Below, in pieces: positions 1 through 13,000 of a stretch of 64,000 nt of DNA. A model generated the notes under the pieces. It worked only from the letters and a program-made list of their open reading frames with translations. It searched no databases and had not been told where the DNA came from. Made by a program: the position numbers and the translations under genes. Location: positions 114,700-178,699 of the forward strand of contig NW_017804642.1 in assembly GCF_001625305.1 (NCBI RefSeq). The letters run 5' to 3'. Source of the stretch: Branchiostoma belcheri. Taxonomy: Eukaryota > Chordata > Leptocardii > Amphioxiformes > Branchiostomatidae. Positions within the stretch are counted from its first letter, which is position 1, and each line of letters starts with the position of its first letter.

Positions 1-1500
1 AAGAAACAATTAGTATGGTTAAACTGAGTGATCCTGAGAGAACAACTATTAGAGGTAAGGCTTACATGTTATCTTGCAATAAGAAATAAAATATATAGTA
101 ATACTACGCTGTGTATGCCGTATTGCCCAACGTACCAACCCGACCGCGTGTTTAATCGCCCGACAGCCGCATGTGGCCGTTACACTTTTTGTGTAACGGG
201 GGCCGTTCGAGTTATTCTATGAAACATTTGGAAGCATGTGTGATAACAAAAGAGACTCCGGGCCGTACCGTTAGTTATAACACTGGCCAGAACATCCGTA
301 TCGAACGCAATTGCCGTCCAAGTATAAGCGCACATACGCGTATTAGCAGCTGTTAGGGGGCGTGGTTTGACCCGGAAGTAGACTGGACAGCGGTCGTCTG
401 AAACCCCCCATGCAGACCGCAAAACACAGAAAAACCACGCCAAAATGAGTACTTAGAAGGTCAACTTTGACGGGACATATCTCGTCTCCCAGTGGTTTTC
501 GAATTTCCAACTGACCCACACACGGTGGTCTGACTCGTTGACATCACGGGGACACATACACCAGCCTCATTTGACGTATCGTGACCTTTCTACGACTTTT
601 TGTATGGAGCATTCTAAGTACTCAATCCAGCGCGTCACACATGAACCCCAGGGTGACCTCAAGGACGGACAGGTACTCGATTACCCACCGAAAAACACCA
701 CACACACACACACCACACACACACATTAGAAATCCATCTCTTCCATCCACATCATGGTGGCCACCATGTTCCACTTGTAAGTGAAAATGGTGCTTGTATC
801 CGGTGGACAGATAGGCTCAAAGACACACGGCCAGGAAAACATATTAACCTTCGTCAGTTCTTGGCGAAGGTAATAATGAAGCCCCAATTTTATAGCACGC
901 GGACGAAGTGAAGCCAGTCTATCCACATTAAAAGAACTAGTTTGAGCAATTTTCTATTAGTTGTAGTCATGGTTTAAGCAAAGTAATGTAGCAGAATGTC
1001 AAAATAAAATAGAAATTAAAAAAAGAACCGGAATTCTGTTGTTGACCCGACCCATATACTACCACAAGAGCCACAAATTAACAGTAACTTTTGGATATAA
1101 ATGACCACCTTTTTAACTAAATCGGAGATGGCCGGAAAACTCGCTCGACACCGTCAGGCGTGCCCCGTTCGAGTTTGGTCAACGATCTACCGATGTTCGC
1201 TTGATTTCTAGGCCTTTCATCTCAAACGTACAACAAAGCATATCTTTATTCAATTCTGATAACTTTTATCAGAGACAGAGGTAAAAGAAAAAGTATGGAA
1301 TGGCATTAGAGGGTGTATACAGATGGCTTTTGAAATGGTATGAACAAAACGTGCGTTAAACCGGGCTAGATGCTCAGCTGAGGCCATGCAGCGATAAACA
1401 TTTGACTGCAGTTTAGTAGATTTTTAACCGGTAAAACTCGGTACGCATGTGTGCATGTAAGCAAGTTCACAGACAAGTTTATTATTTCTTGATGATATTT
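1..1500. other. Region without a recognised gene
   Basis: I see no exon with protein-family similarity here. A short CA-rich microsatellite lies near 692-726. A stretch near 846-873 carries the motif TTGGCGAAGGTAA, which is also the end of the dispersed TIR family seen at 33.6, 46.1 and 55 kb. The short ORFs have no recognisable domains and are probably chance. Later exons of the minus-strand pentraxin/D8C gene could lie here or beyond the left edge, but I could not identify any. Confidence 0.5.
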
Positions 1501-1519
1501 AATGAGAACGGAATGTTTT

Positions 1520-1880
1520 TGTACCTTTCAAATGAATTGCCTAGAAATCGAGCAAGCATCGATAGATTATCGACCGAAACTCCAACGGGGCACTCCTGAG
1601 TGTCTAGCAGACTCCCATTTAGTTAAAAAGGTGGTCAATTTGATAACCAGAAGATATTGTCAATTTTTTGCTCTTATGGTAGTATCTGGGTTGGATTTAT
1701 CACAGAATTCCTGTTTTTCCTGTTTTTCTATTATATGCTGCTTATCTACCCCATTACTATACTACAAAACATTACGACCGCCAAATCATAAAAATCGGTC
1801 GATTCCATTTTTAGGTGGATGGACTGGCCTCAATTCTTCCGCGTGCCATGTCATAATACCCCCGTCACATTGTGCGTAAA
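1520..1880 (+). repeat. Diverged direct repeat, copy 1
   Basis: This segment resembles 2975-3350 in the same orientation. Both begin with a 'GAGCATCGATAGAT' type motif followed by 'CGACCG.AACTC'. Both contain 'TTCACAGAATTCCTGTTT' or a close variant, then a 'CCATTACT' block and the end 'CGTGCCATGTCATA'. It is probably a degenerate interspersed element. No coding capacity was recognised. Confidence 0.55.
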
Positions 1881-2350
1881 TCGATCGGCCGACTAGTCGG
1901 CGAGCTCTAAACGACATTTACGGCCGTAGTACGCCCGATGTTCTGTCGAGCATCGCGTGAATTTTCGGGATCACCGGCGATTTTTTGGAGTCGGCCGAAT
2001 CTCGCTGACACGCGAAACGTGTTCTTAACATCAGCGACTAGTCGCCGGCGATTTTTGAGGTCGCAGAGCTCGTTTCCAGCTCGCGCGTAGCTCGGACGTA
2101 GCTCGCCACTGTGCGGCCAAGAGTCGACCGATATTCGGAGGTACATCCCACGAGTCTCGGCCGAATTTCGTCTTTGAAAATCGGGCGACGGTCGCTGAAT
2201 ACGGTCGACCCTCGCGCGAGCTTCGCGAAATGTTCGGACGACCCCCTTCCGTACCTCGCCCGACCTGCGCAAAGTTTTTAAAATCGTGCGTGCTTCGAGC
2301 GAGCTTCGTGCCAGTGTCGGACGAAGGTTCTACGAGCCTCGGCCTAGCTC
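1880..2350. repeat. CG-rich degenerate repeat of 'tcggccgaa/ctcgcg' words
   Basis: The stretch is dense in short CG words such as TCGGCCGAA, GCTCGCGCGAGC and TCGCCGGCGA, unlike its AT-rich surroundings. The 121-codon minus-strand ORF across it is Arg-rich low-complexity translation, not a family I recognise. A related block is at 3350-3480. Confidence 0.45.
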
Positions 2351-2974
2351 CTGTGAAATTATTATTTATTCAGCACCGGTGACATTTATTTGAGATTGCA
2401 TTGACAGTATATATACTGTGTAAAGTTTGCAGGAGCAACGTCCCATAGATTGTTTAAGTTATGTTTACGAGAAAGGATAAAAATAGACAAAAGCGTCCTT
2501 TTTGTCCTTTTAATAAATCAACATTCCTTAATAAACGAAACCACTTTAAAAAGATGACGAGATTTTAACTATATAAGACCAAATGCCTAGATTTTTACCT
2601 AAACTGATTGAACGCACATGAAATCCTTTACTCTTGTCCCTTTAGGAGGTGTGTGACCTTATTTCAGATAATTGTATAATAAATTGACGTTTACACTTGT
2701 TCCTTCTGGAATGGGGTTGACTTTTCGTCTTAGGGTGCCCACAACAACGTCATGTGATAGATATTACTTACTAGTTGAAGTTTATATTGCGTGGGTCGTT
2801 TTACCTCTGTCTACTTTGTTGACATTGAATGGCTTGTTTACCGGAAGATTCATACTATTTTAGACAGAAGTATACAGGCAAAGTTTTAGAACAATCTTGT
2901 TAGCTTTGTTCAGGTACGCGCGTATAAAAATATTTTTATATAATAATAATTATATCTTGTTGTACGTTTTGGTT

Positions 2975-3600
2975 GAATGGTCTATAGATCGTGCGAGCAT
3001 CGATAGATCGTCGACCGTAACTCGGGTGACGTACGCCCGTGTGTCGAGCGAGCTTCGGCCGACTCCTGTCTGGTTAAAAGGTGGTCGTTGTGTTAACCAG
3101 ACGGTAGTGTAAATTTGTGGCTCTTGTGGTAGTATTTGAGTTGGATCCTTCACAGAATTCCTGTTTGTATTTCTATTTCATTCTGCCAGTCCGCTCCATT
3201 ACTTTGCTTAAAAAAATATAACGACAGGTCTGACATAAAAATTGGTCAAACTATTCATTTTTGGTGGATACACTGGCCTTGCTTCATCTGCGTGCCATGT
3301 CATAGGGACTTCATTATCATAGGTGTATTGCCAAGCGGTCGCCTGAGCCTCGCACAATGTGACGGCGACGATTTTCAAGCCAAAAATACGCGCTATCGTC
3401 GATCGATCCCAAAATCGGCCGATCTTTCGGCGATTGACAAATACGGCCGAAGCTCGTCGACAATGTGACGGGGGTATTAGGGCTTCGTTAGATATATTTC
3501 TACATAGATGTATCCACAAGCGATCGCCCGAGCATCGCTCAATGTGACGGGGACGATTTTCAAGCGAAAAAAAATCTCAAAATCGTCCTACCTTTTGGAA
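2975..3600 (+). repeat. Diverged direct repeat, copy 2, plus CG-rich tail
   Basis: This is the second copy of the element at 1520-1880, followed by blocks that repeat the phrase 'GCGATCGCCCGAGC.TCGC.CAATGTGACGG' near 3335-3365 and 3525-3550. It lies just beyond the D8C exon of the minus-strand gene, in what would be its intron. Confidence 0.5.
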
Positions 3601-3656
3601 AACAGAAAATACAGCTGAAGCTCGTCAACAACGAGACGCAGGCATAAATGACTTAC

Positions 3657-4022
3657 CTACACAGTATCCGCTGTCGCAACCATATGGAGCAGCAAGATTG
3701 TACACATAGAAACCCTCGGGACATTTCTTCACTTGTATAGAGATCTCTGTTACACAGCACAAGTTGAGGCCATAGCTGATGCATGCCGTCATATCAGTGA
3801 TCCCATCAGCTATGTCTGGATGGATTCCATTTAACCAAATCGGTGTGCGGGTGCCACAGTGCCCAGTGTCTTGACACTCTTCTGCCATTTTCCCACCGGT
3901 GTACGCGGTGAACCGGTACCATCCTGGCTGGAGCCCGACGTCACAGCTGAACCCCCCGGTCACGACATGAGCTGTACTGCGGTGAGGCTCGTAGATCTCT
4001 GTGTAGGTCATACAGGGATCAC
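3657..4022 (-). CDS. D8C (uromodulin/GP2-type cysteine-rich) domain exon
   Basis: The exon follows CGCTGCAG and encodes [16 protein letters not shown], then [38 protein letters not shown] and GYC. That is the full D8C pattern with ten cysteines in 122 codons. It ends at a phase-1 donor, GTAAGT. The domain occurs in uromodulin, GP2 and many invertebrate mosaic proteins, is extracellular and usually sits near the N-terminus. It is paralogous to the D8C exon of the plus-strand receptor at 20264-20668, which shares the DPC..Y, GWYRF, CGT..PIW, CC and YVY.L landmarks. Confidence 0.85.
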
Positions 4023-7000
4023 CTGCAGCGATGGTACTCTCTGGAGAAATAGCAAAGAAATCAGTCAGTGAGACATATATAACGAAATGTCTATCGACAG
4101 GTAGATACACTATTACCAAATGCATGACCTTTGTGCAATTGCCTTTGAACAGTCTAAACAAACCACCCAAACGACCAACCAATCAAACGACCAACCAACG
4201 AACCATCTAACCAACCAACCAACATACCAACCAACCAACCAACCAACCAACCAACCAACCAACCATTTAATCAATCAACTATCCATTCATTCATCCATCC
4301 ATCCGTACAAACAAACAAACAACATTCGAACCACCCATTCATCCCTCCATGCATACAAATAACCAATCAACCATCAACCTATCTAACCAACCAACCAAGC
4401 AAACGACCAAACAACTAACCAACCAAACAGCCATCCAACTAACCAAACAACCAACCAAACAGCCATCCAACTAACCAAACAAACAAACAAACAAACAAAC
4501 AAACGAGCAACCATCCATCGAACAGACCAACCAACCATACATCCAACCAACCAACAAACCAACTGAACAACCAACTAACCATACATCCAACCAACCAACC
4601 AACCAACCAAAAGACCAACCAACCAACCAACCAACCAAAAGACCAACCAACCAACCAGACAACCAAACATAGATCCATCCAACCAACCAAAGGACAAAAC
4701 ATCCAACCAACCAACCAACCAACCATCTATCTAACCAATTAACCAACCAAACGATCAACCAACCAACCAACTAAACATCCACCCATCCAACCAACCAACC
4801 AACCAACCAACCAAAAGACCAACCAACCAACCAGACAACCAAACATAGATCCATCCAACCAACCAAAGGACAAAACATCCATCCATCCAACCAACCAACC
4901 ATCTATCTAACCAATTAACCAACCAAACCATCAACCAACCAACCAACTAAACATCCATCCATCCTACCAACCAACCAACCAACCAACCAACCAACCAACC
5001 AACCAACCAACCAACCAACCAACCAAACAAACAAACAAACAAACAAACAAACAAACAACAAGCCAACCAACCGACTGTATGGTGTATGCCTGAGTGCAAA
5101 GCACTCACACCTCTGTGTCTAAATTTATTAAAAGTAGTGAAAATTTTCTAAAATAAACCTGCTTCACGGGATTACTGCTGTAGATCAGTCTATGGTATGA
5201 GTGGAGTGGTATATATGAAAAAAAAGAAACAAGCATCTTGCACGTACGTCTGTGTAGTCCTGAATGTCAACACACAACCCATACAGAATGAACATACATG
5301 TACATGTACAGTATGAGTGTTGCAAGTCCCTAACAATGAAAATTTGAGCGCGCATCCATTAATAGACAAAGGTATGCTTTTGTCCGCCTAAACAGCGTTA
5401 AAGCTTAGCCCCTGATTTGCAGGTGCTCCCGGTGCTGTCGCGGGGAGAGGGGTTTTCTGATCGCACGCGCTTCTATGACCGCCTTTCCTGGAACGTTCAG
5501 ATAAAAAGGTACATGACCATGACTAAAAACAAATGTACTGGCACACACACACTTAATATTGCATGGATGTATATTGTCTAAAATGCACTGATTACTTTAA
5601 AAATTAATTAAGTTACAATCATATTATTGGATGCACGTACCACAGTAAACCTGGTACAACCGGGCTCTGCCATACATTAGTTTGCCAACAGTTTCCTAGT
5701 CTATCACGTTCCCGTTGTAAGCGCTGGCATTTACGCTTAGTTGTAGAATCTGGGAGTCAGCGAGGACATGATTCCACAGATTGAAGTTAGAAATGTCTCC
5801 TCTGAAAGCTTGGGAAGGGTCTAATCCTCCACCTGGAGTATCCTGATCTTGACCAAGGATCCAAACTCCACCAGCTTCAACTGTGTCTCCGACAGCTAAA
5901 CCAGTACCATTATTGACAAGGAGCCCATCTGTGTACATTTTCCAATCGCCAATGGAATTCTGCCATGTGAAGCAGACTAAGTGCCACATGCGATCCAACA
6001 CATGGAGGTTCAAGAGACCTGTGCCAGTGGGTTGCATGACGACCTAGTGAGTCAACATTGGAAACTGTAAGGCCAGTAAACTTGCAAGGTAGAGGGCATA
6101 ATGGTGTAATACTTGTTTTTCTACATTCGGAAATCACTATAAAGTTAAATTATTGTCTAATAATTGTTGTTGTTTTTTTTTATATTCGGACATCACTACA
6201 ACGCAAGTATGTTGCAATTGCATCGTAAGGAGTGTTTTCAACATAAACCTAAACAATATGTAAATATTTGCCAAAAATATAATATTCATCTATAGACATT
6301 TTGTGTGTTCCTTATCTTTCCTTTTAAGCAAGTGAACATACGCTAAATGTTGTCCGATTCCAGTCATCAAACAGTACAAATTCATTATGATGTCGCTGGG
6401 TGGCGTAGCTGAACAATGTTTCAGTATGACCGGCGTCTGTTCTCATGCGGACACAAGCCGTCACAGCGGTCAGGGGGGATGTCAGCGTAGTCATGTTGGG
6501 TTATTGTCCAGGGAAAGCTCAAAACTTCTCCACAACTCGTGCTTGACTGGCACACTAGAATATAAAATGGATACATTTTGTTCTACTAAAAGCGCTACTT
6601 CCAATAGAAAAAAAATAAGCGCCACTCAGAGAAGGTTCTGCCAGGTAACATTTTTTTTTAAATTTTCATATGGTTTATTCTAAGAGCTACAATACGGCCA
6701 TGCTTTTTTGGCGACGCCTCAGGGGGGAGCCTAATGGTACAGTATTGTGTGCAGTTTGCAAGAATTCTAGGAATTGCACAGGCATTTTTTTCCACAGGAA
6801 TGGAATGTCTACAGGCATGTCTGGGATTTTGCTGACACACATCTATGCCCACATTCCTACGTAGTGAAATTCCAGGAAACCCTCGGGACATTGTGGAAAT
6901 TGTACAGATTCACAACTGAGCAGACACATGCTGATTTACATCCCTGTCCACTCCCATGCAACATTATCTAGCTCATATAGCTATAGCTCCCATGATGTTA

Positions 7001-10000
7001 ATGAAGTAAGCAGTAAGTGAGTTTTCTGAATTAGTGTAGAACATCTTCCCCTACGTATCATCGACAGTCTTCAACTCTGCTGCATTTGAACAGGTACTAT
7101 ATCTTTCTCTCTATAATAATTGAGAAGTTTATTGCAAATTCATACCCGGAGGTTAATTGCCAGTTACAAACATAAAAGACCATTGAAGAACAGTATATAA
7201 AATAACTAAAATCCACATAATGAAAGGTAGTTGTCTAAAATTATAGCTACGTCTAAGTCTAAAACTATGTCTGAAGGGTTTGACTTCTCTTTTATAACGT
7301 TAGAAGACACGTGTAACGTTATATCTGTAAGTCTCCTTTTCAGCATTTCCCCAACATGTTCAGGGTCACAATGTGAGTTATCAGAATGCCACAAAGAGGA
7401 GTATCCATTATGATCTAATACCGGTATGTCTTTAACACGTTGCAATTAAGTTTGTCTACGGGTATTTGTAGGCTTTGCTGTAAGAGAGAGCATCCGTTTG
7501 AAGGGAGTGTGAGGTTGTGTCCATTTGGACCAAGCATAACCAGAATTTAACTACTAGTATATCTATATACAAATATCTGTATCTAAAGGAAGTCTACCTA
7601 ATTCTGCTCTACAGGCGACATTGCTTACTATTTCTAAATACACCAAGAACATTTTTACAGAATTGGTTGTGTACATTTTCGATAGGTGAGGTCTCATATG
7701 TAGTTTAATATAATATTTCTTGTGGACATCAGATATTGACGTTCAACTTGATAGGTTGTTAACGTTAGGTAAGCATAACCAAATCCTTCGACTAGATCAA
7801 TTTTGTTATAGGACAATTATTCCCCGGGTAATCATTATCAATGGCAGATTATTTCCTGTACATTTAATAGTCCTTTATAACAGACTTACGTTTCACCTAA
7901 AATTAAAATCACACAAATCTATCACAGTTCCAACAACAGAGGAAGATTTTTACTTTTTACGATCGACACAGGTGTCCTATAGGGCTCTTTTTATTCATAA
8001 GTACATTGGATGTTGTATTACCTTCTAAGGATTGCCAGGCCGTAAGAAGCACGTGGAAGGTCCCCATTTGGACAACCACACAGAACTGAAAACTAGCCCT
8101 TGTAGTGGTGAAACAGACCGCCGTGTTTCCCTGATGGGGTCGGAAAACACCTCTAAACTGACCCGCTGAGACTGGTTACCAGGCTTGTAAACTCTGAACT
8201 CAGGCCGCGAATCTGTACCTCCCTGTGATGACTGCCTCAAACCAAGCCAAAGTGATCTCTCCTTCCAGCCCCACAATCAGTCTGCTTTCCTCACATACCT
8301 ACAATCATACCCACATTCCTTTCCCACATGCCTTTCAAGTGTATGTCCTACATTCTGGACCACTTTCCTACAAAGTGAAATTCCAGGAAACCCTTGCGAC
8401 ATTGTGGAAATTGAACAGATTCACAACTGAGCAGACACATGCTGATTCACATTCCTGTTCATGCCCCGGCCCCGGAGGCTAATTGCCAGTTACAAACATA
8501 AAAGAAGAGCAGTATATAAAATAACTAAAATCTACAAATGAAAGGTATTTGTCTAAAATTATAGCTATGTCTAAAACTATGTCTGAAGGGTTTGACTTCT
8601 CTCTTGTAAACTGAAGAAGACATGTGTATATCTGTAAGTCAGAGTCCTTCTCAGCATTTCCCCCAACATGTTCAGGGTCACAATGTTGATTCGGAATGCC
8701 ACAAAGAGGAGTATCCATTGTGATCTAAAACCGGTATGTCTTTAACACGTTGCAATAAAGTTACATGTAGTCTACGGGTATTTGTTGGAAGGCTTTGCTG
8801 TAAGAGGAGAGCATCCATTTGAAGGGAGTGTGAGGTTGTGCCCATTTGGACCAAGCATCTACCTAATTCTGCTCTACAGGCGACATTGCTACTATTTCTA
8901 AATAGATATAATAAGAATTCTAGGAATTGTATAGGCATTTTTGTCCACAGGCATGCGGAATGTCCACAGGCATGCGGAATGTCCACAGGCATTTCTCTGA
9001 CCCACATCTATGCCCACATACCTGGAACCCTGAAGACCTGTCTGCCCCAGATGGTCCAACTTTCTGTGACCCCGGAGCTCGTTCACTATGCGCTCAGGGG
9101 AGGAGTGTACTGTATCTGTCTAGACTTAACCAAAGTCCAAGTACCAAGTCTTCCTCAAAATCATGAAATGATGGCAGTGCCATGCAGACAATAACCCTAA
9201 CAGCAACCACCGTCGCCATGGCAATGTATGTTTTCATTGCCAGTCTTGTTGTGTATAAGACCAACATCAAATGATATCTATTTCCATTTTAGCCATTATC
9301 CATTGCCAAGTACCATTAAGAAGAACTTAGGCAATAATTATATCGCATCCTAACGAAGCCATTTTCAATTTCCAGATCTAGCAATGTTTGAATACTACAA
9401 GATAATGTTATGGGGAGCATGAAGTTGTTGGCAATTTGTATAGGCTGTACGCCTTAATTAAAAGCGCGCCTTAAAAACGACAGATTATGGACGACGGCAA
9501 ACACACCACGTCCCTTAAAGCGACGGTCACAACCCGCCGTGCGTGCTTTTTGTCCGTACATTGTTTGGGAGGCTACGTCTGCTGCGTTTTTTCTGAAAAC
9601 GTAGGGAAGGAGTGGCATCCACGCACGTCACTCGCACGGTTTCGCAAGGTGTAAGAGTGTGGTCTGCACGCCACGTCAGGCCGTGAGTGGTTGCGTGCAT
9701 CGTACGTTGAGCAAGTGGTACGTGAGTTGTACGTGCATACAACGTACGATCTCTGTGCGATTGCAACTTTACCGTAAGGAGGCGGTACTCACACGTGCTT
9801 CTTCCGTACGGCACGCACAGGGCACCCGCGTCGCACGCACGGGTGGTGAATCCGTAAACCGCACGCAGAAAAAGTTTTACACGCACTTAAAGTTCTACGG
9901 CGTGTCCGCGTGCTCCCAAATCCGTAGGATTCCGTACGGAGGCAGTACTCACCACACACGGATGCCCTGCGTTTGCCCACGTTTTTGCACGTAGACAGCA

Positions 10001-13000
10001 CGCAGAAGCTCGTACGGCGGGTTGTGACCGTGAAACCTTGTAGGACTTTTTGAAGAAAAGTTTGTGGAAACAATTTGCTACGCCTTCGTCTGGCTAAAAT
10101 ATGCGATGTAAACTATGTACCGTCATTGATTTTAACTTTTAAGCTCTAAAGCTAATTTTGTGATTCCCTACGGCCTTCGCTTGCCTTCGTTTTTGCCAAA
10201 TGATATAGTCAAACATATTTCTAGATGCCTAAAGTTAAACAATTTTTTTATTAGCTATCGTTACGGAATGCTCATAGCTTAGGGAAATAAAAGGCTCGGT
10301 GACATGTAAAATAGTTCTTTATCGTTTAGAAACGTTAACAAGATCATCGATTGTTTAGTATGGCCGGAATAACTGTAACAGCACTGTCTGCAGTAAATCC
10401 TACTGAAATTATATAATTAATTTGTGGGATGGATGCTAGTGCACGTCACATAACATGCATAGCAACCTTCCTTGTTGATAAGACCATCCCTGACAACCTT
10501 CCTCAATTCACTTGATAAGTACACCGTTCGTTTTTTATGACTGTGATAGCTATTCCCATTTCAAATTCTGACTTTCTCCTTTAAACAGTCAAACAATGAA
10601 TCGCTAACAAGCTTCTTGTCAAAAGCATGGAGCCTGAAGATAATTTTTTCTGTTTTCTGTTTGATTGACTGTTGCTTACAGTCCGCATGACAATAACATA
10701 TACAGCAGTCATAAAGGGGCATATGTGTAGCAACAGTTAAGACCCAATTGAGTGAATGTTTATCCGTCACACGCAAACGTTTTGAAAATAGGCTTTAGAC
10801 ATGTTAAAAGATATAGTATATGAAAATACATTGTATTTATATTAAGTGAAAACACGAAACTAATTGTTTGGAGCCAGCTAGGAGTATGTCATGGACTGTT
10901 AGTATAAGCTGTGTTTCTGGGGATCGTTTGCCTCTGAATCCATGCTGGTAATCCGTCAATGTATTGTAGCTTGTGCTTCATGATTTGGCAATGGATTATA
11001 TGTTTAAGAAGGTTGTTAGTCAGTGAAACAGGTCTGTAGTTGCTGGGGATAGCTCTATCTCACTGTTGTATAATGCCGTGCAAGGTAAATATAAATAAGA
11101 ATGAATATGACAAATATTCCTGCAAAGCTCAAATGGGACTAATCCCTATCCTTTGGAGCTAAATGAGTAAATATGTCTCTGCTATTCTTTTTTTGTCAGT
11201 ACTTCGTGCATTTGTACTATTAGAAACTCATGTATTATTAACGTCCAAGTTAACAAGGCTTGCTGTAAGTCCTAATAAACAAAAAAGGTTACTATGGATT
11301 AATATTTTTAAAGGTTTCATTAATGACCTAAAAAGCTTTGAAAGCCCTCGTCAACAAGTAAGGTTGCTATGGAAAGCCTAATAAACAAGGAGGGTTACTA
11401 TGGAATCTCTAGTCAATAAGAAAGTTCCCTATAGCCATATGGGCCATAGAAACATCAACCTATTGTGTGTGTTAAGCCGAAGAGTGGATATACCATCTAT
11501 AAAAATTTAAAAGGCAGGTCAATAAGGAAGGTTGCTATGGGGGGGGGGTGTCAACAAGGAAGGTTGCTATGTCATTTGACGTCATATTTACACAAGTAAC
11601 CTTACCACGATGAATAATGTCAAGGTTATCAAATGAAGACATTACCGAGATTTACAACTATAGCATGTCCTGTAATTGACCTGTCCCAACCAACCTGGTA
11701 GGACTTTTTGAAAAAAATGTGGAAACGATTTGCTACGCCTTCGCTTGACTAAAATATGCGATGTACACTATGTACCGTCCATAATTTTAATTTTTAAGTC
11801 CTGCGGTGCACAACAATTGTTGTTCTGCACATACGGTACCATCTATATAACACTCTGTATAGGTACAATTGGGAGGTATTTCTCGTGCAACGCATCACAC
11901 CGCAGCAAAACGCAACGAATGCAGAAGTAACTATGCCACTGCAGGGCAAAAAACGTTGGGGGGTCTATGATCTAATTAAGGCATGAAATTATTGAAAAAT
12001 ATTGGGCCAGGAATGGCAGCAGGACAAGGGTTAAGCTTAAAAGCTAATTTTGTGATTCCCCACGACCCATACACATTCGCTTACATTGGCTTTTGCCAAA
12101 TGAATTAATCAAACACATTTCTTGATGCCTGATATTAAACAATCATTTATGAGCTATCGTTACGGTATACCCATAGGTTATAAAAAGAAAAGGCGCGGTG
12201 ACATGTAAAATAGTTCTTTTTCGGTTAGAAATGTTAACAAGATCATCAATAGTTTAGTGTGGCCGGAATAAGGCCACATCGACTTAATTTTATGGATGAC
12301 ATCCTCGAAGACCCCCAAACTTGTGCGCGGGGGCGAATGAAAAAAATTCAGGCCAAAAATAAAAATGCTCCTAAACCACAGGAATACAAAGCTGGTATTG
12401 TAAATTTGCGGCAGTACATAGCGACGTACACGACAAGCCGGCACATTCCGGAATTAGCCGATTCGTAAATTCCGCAAAAGTTGAATTTACGAATCGGCAC
12501 TTTATGTATGTACTGAGTTCTTGAGTCGTGGGGTTTCGGTAGCCTGGGTGCCACCCTCCACGTTACCACCGGCTCCGTATAATCCCTGACTACCATGGCT
12601 ACCCAGGCCCAGAGCCAGGCAGAGCCTGGAGGACGTGATCTTTTTTTAGAACAGCCGAAAATCAAAGCGCGCGTTGATGTCATCCATAAGATTAAATCGG
12701 TGTGGCCTAACTATAACAGCACTGTCTGCAGTAAATCCTACTGACATTATATTTGCGGGGTGGCTGCTTGTGCACGTCACATAACATGCATAGCAACCTT
12801 CCTTGTTGATAGGACCAACCCTGCCAACCTTCCTCAATTCACTTCATAAGTACGCCGTTTTTTATGACTGTGATAGCTATTCCTGTTTCAAATTCTGACT
12901 TTCTCCTTTAATACAGTCAAACAATGAATCGCTCACAGGCTTTTTGTCAGAAGCATGGTGGCTGTAGATAATTTTTTTCTGTTTTCTGTTTGATTGACTG

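Noticed and set aside
1907-2272. 121-codon Arg-rich minus-strand ORF
   Set aside because: It spans CG-rich short-word repeats and has no recognisable motif.
4383-4946. Trp/Leu/Gly/Val-rich ORFs that look like membrane proteins
   Set aside because: They are translations of the CCAA tetranucleotide repeat on the minus strand.
9527-10073. Overlapping 94-119 codon ORFs
   Set aside because: They arise from the high GC of a TIR element with 17-bp inverted ends and show no protein family.
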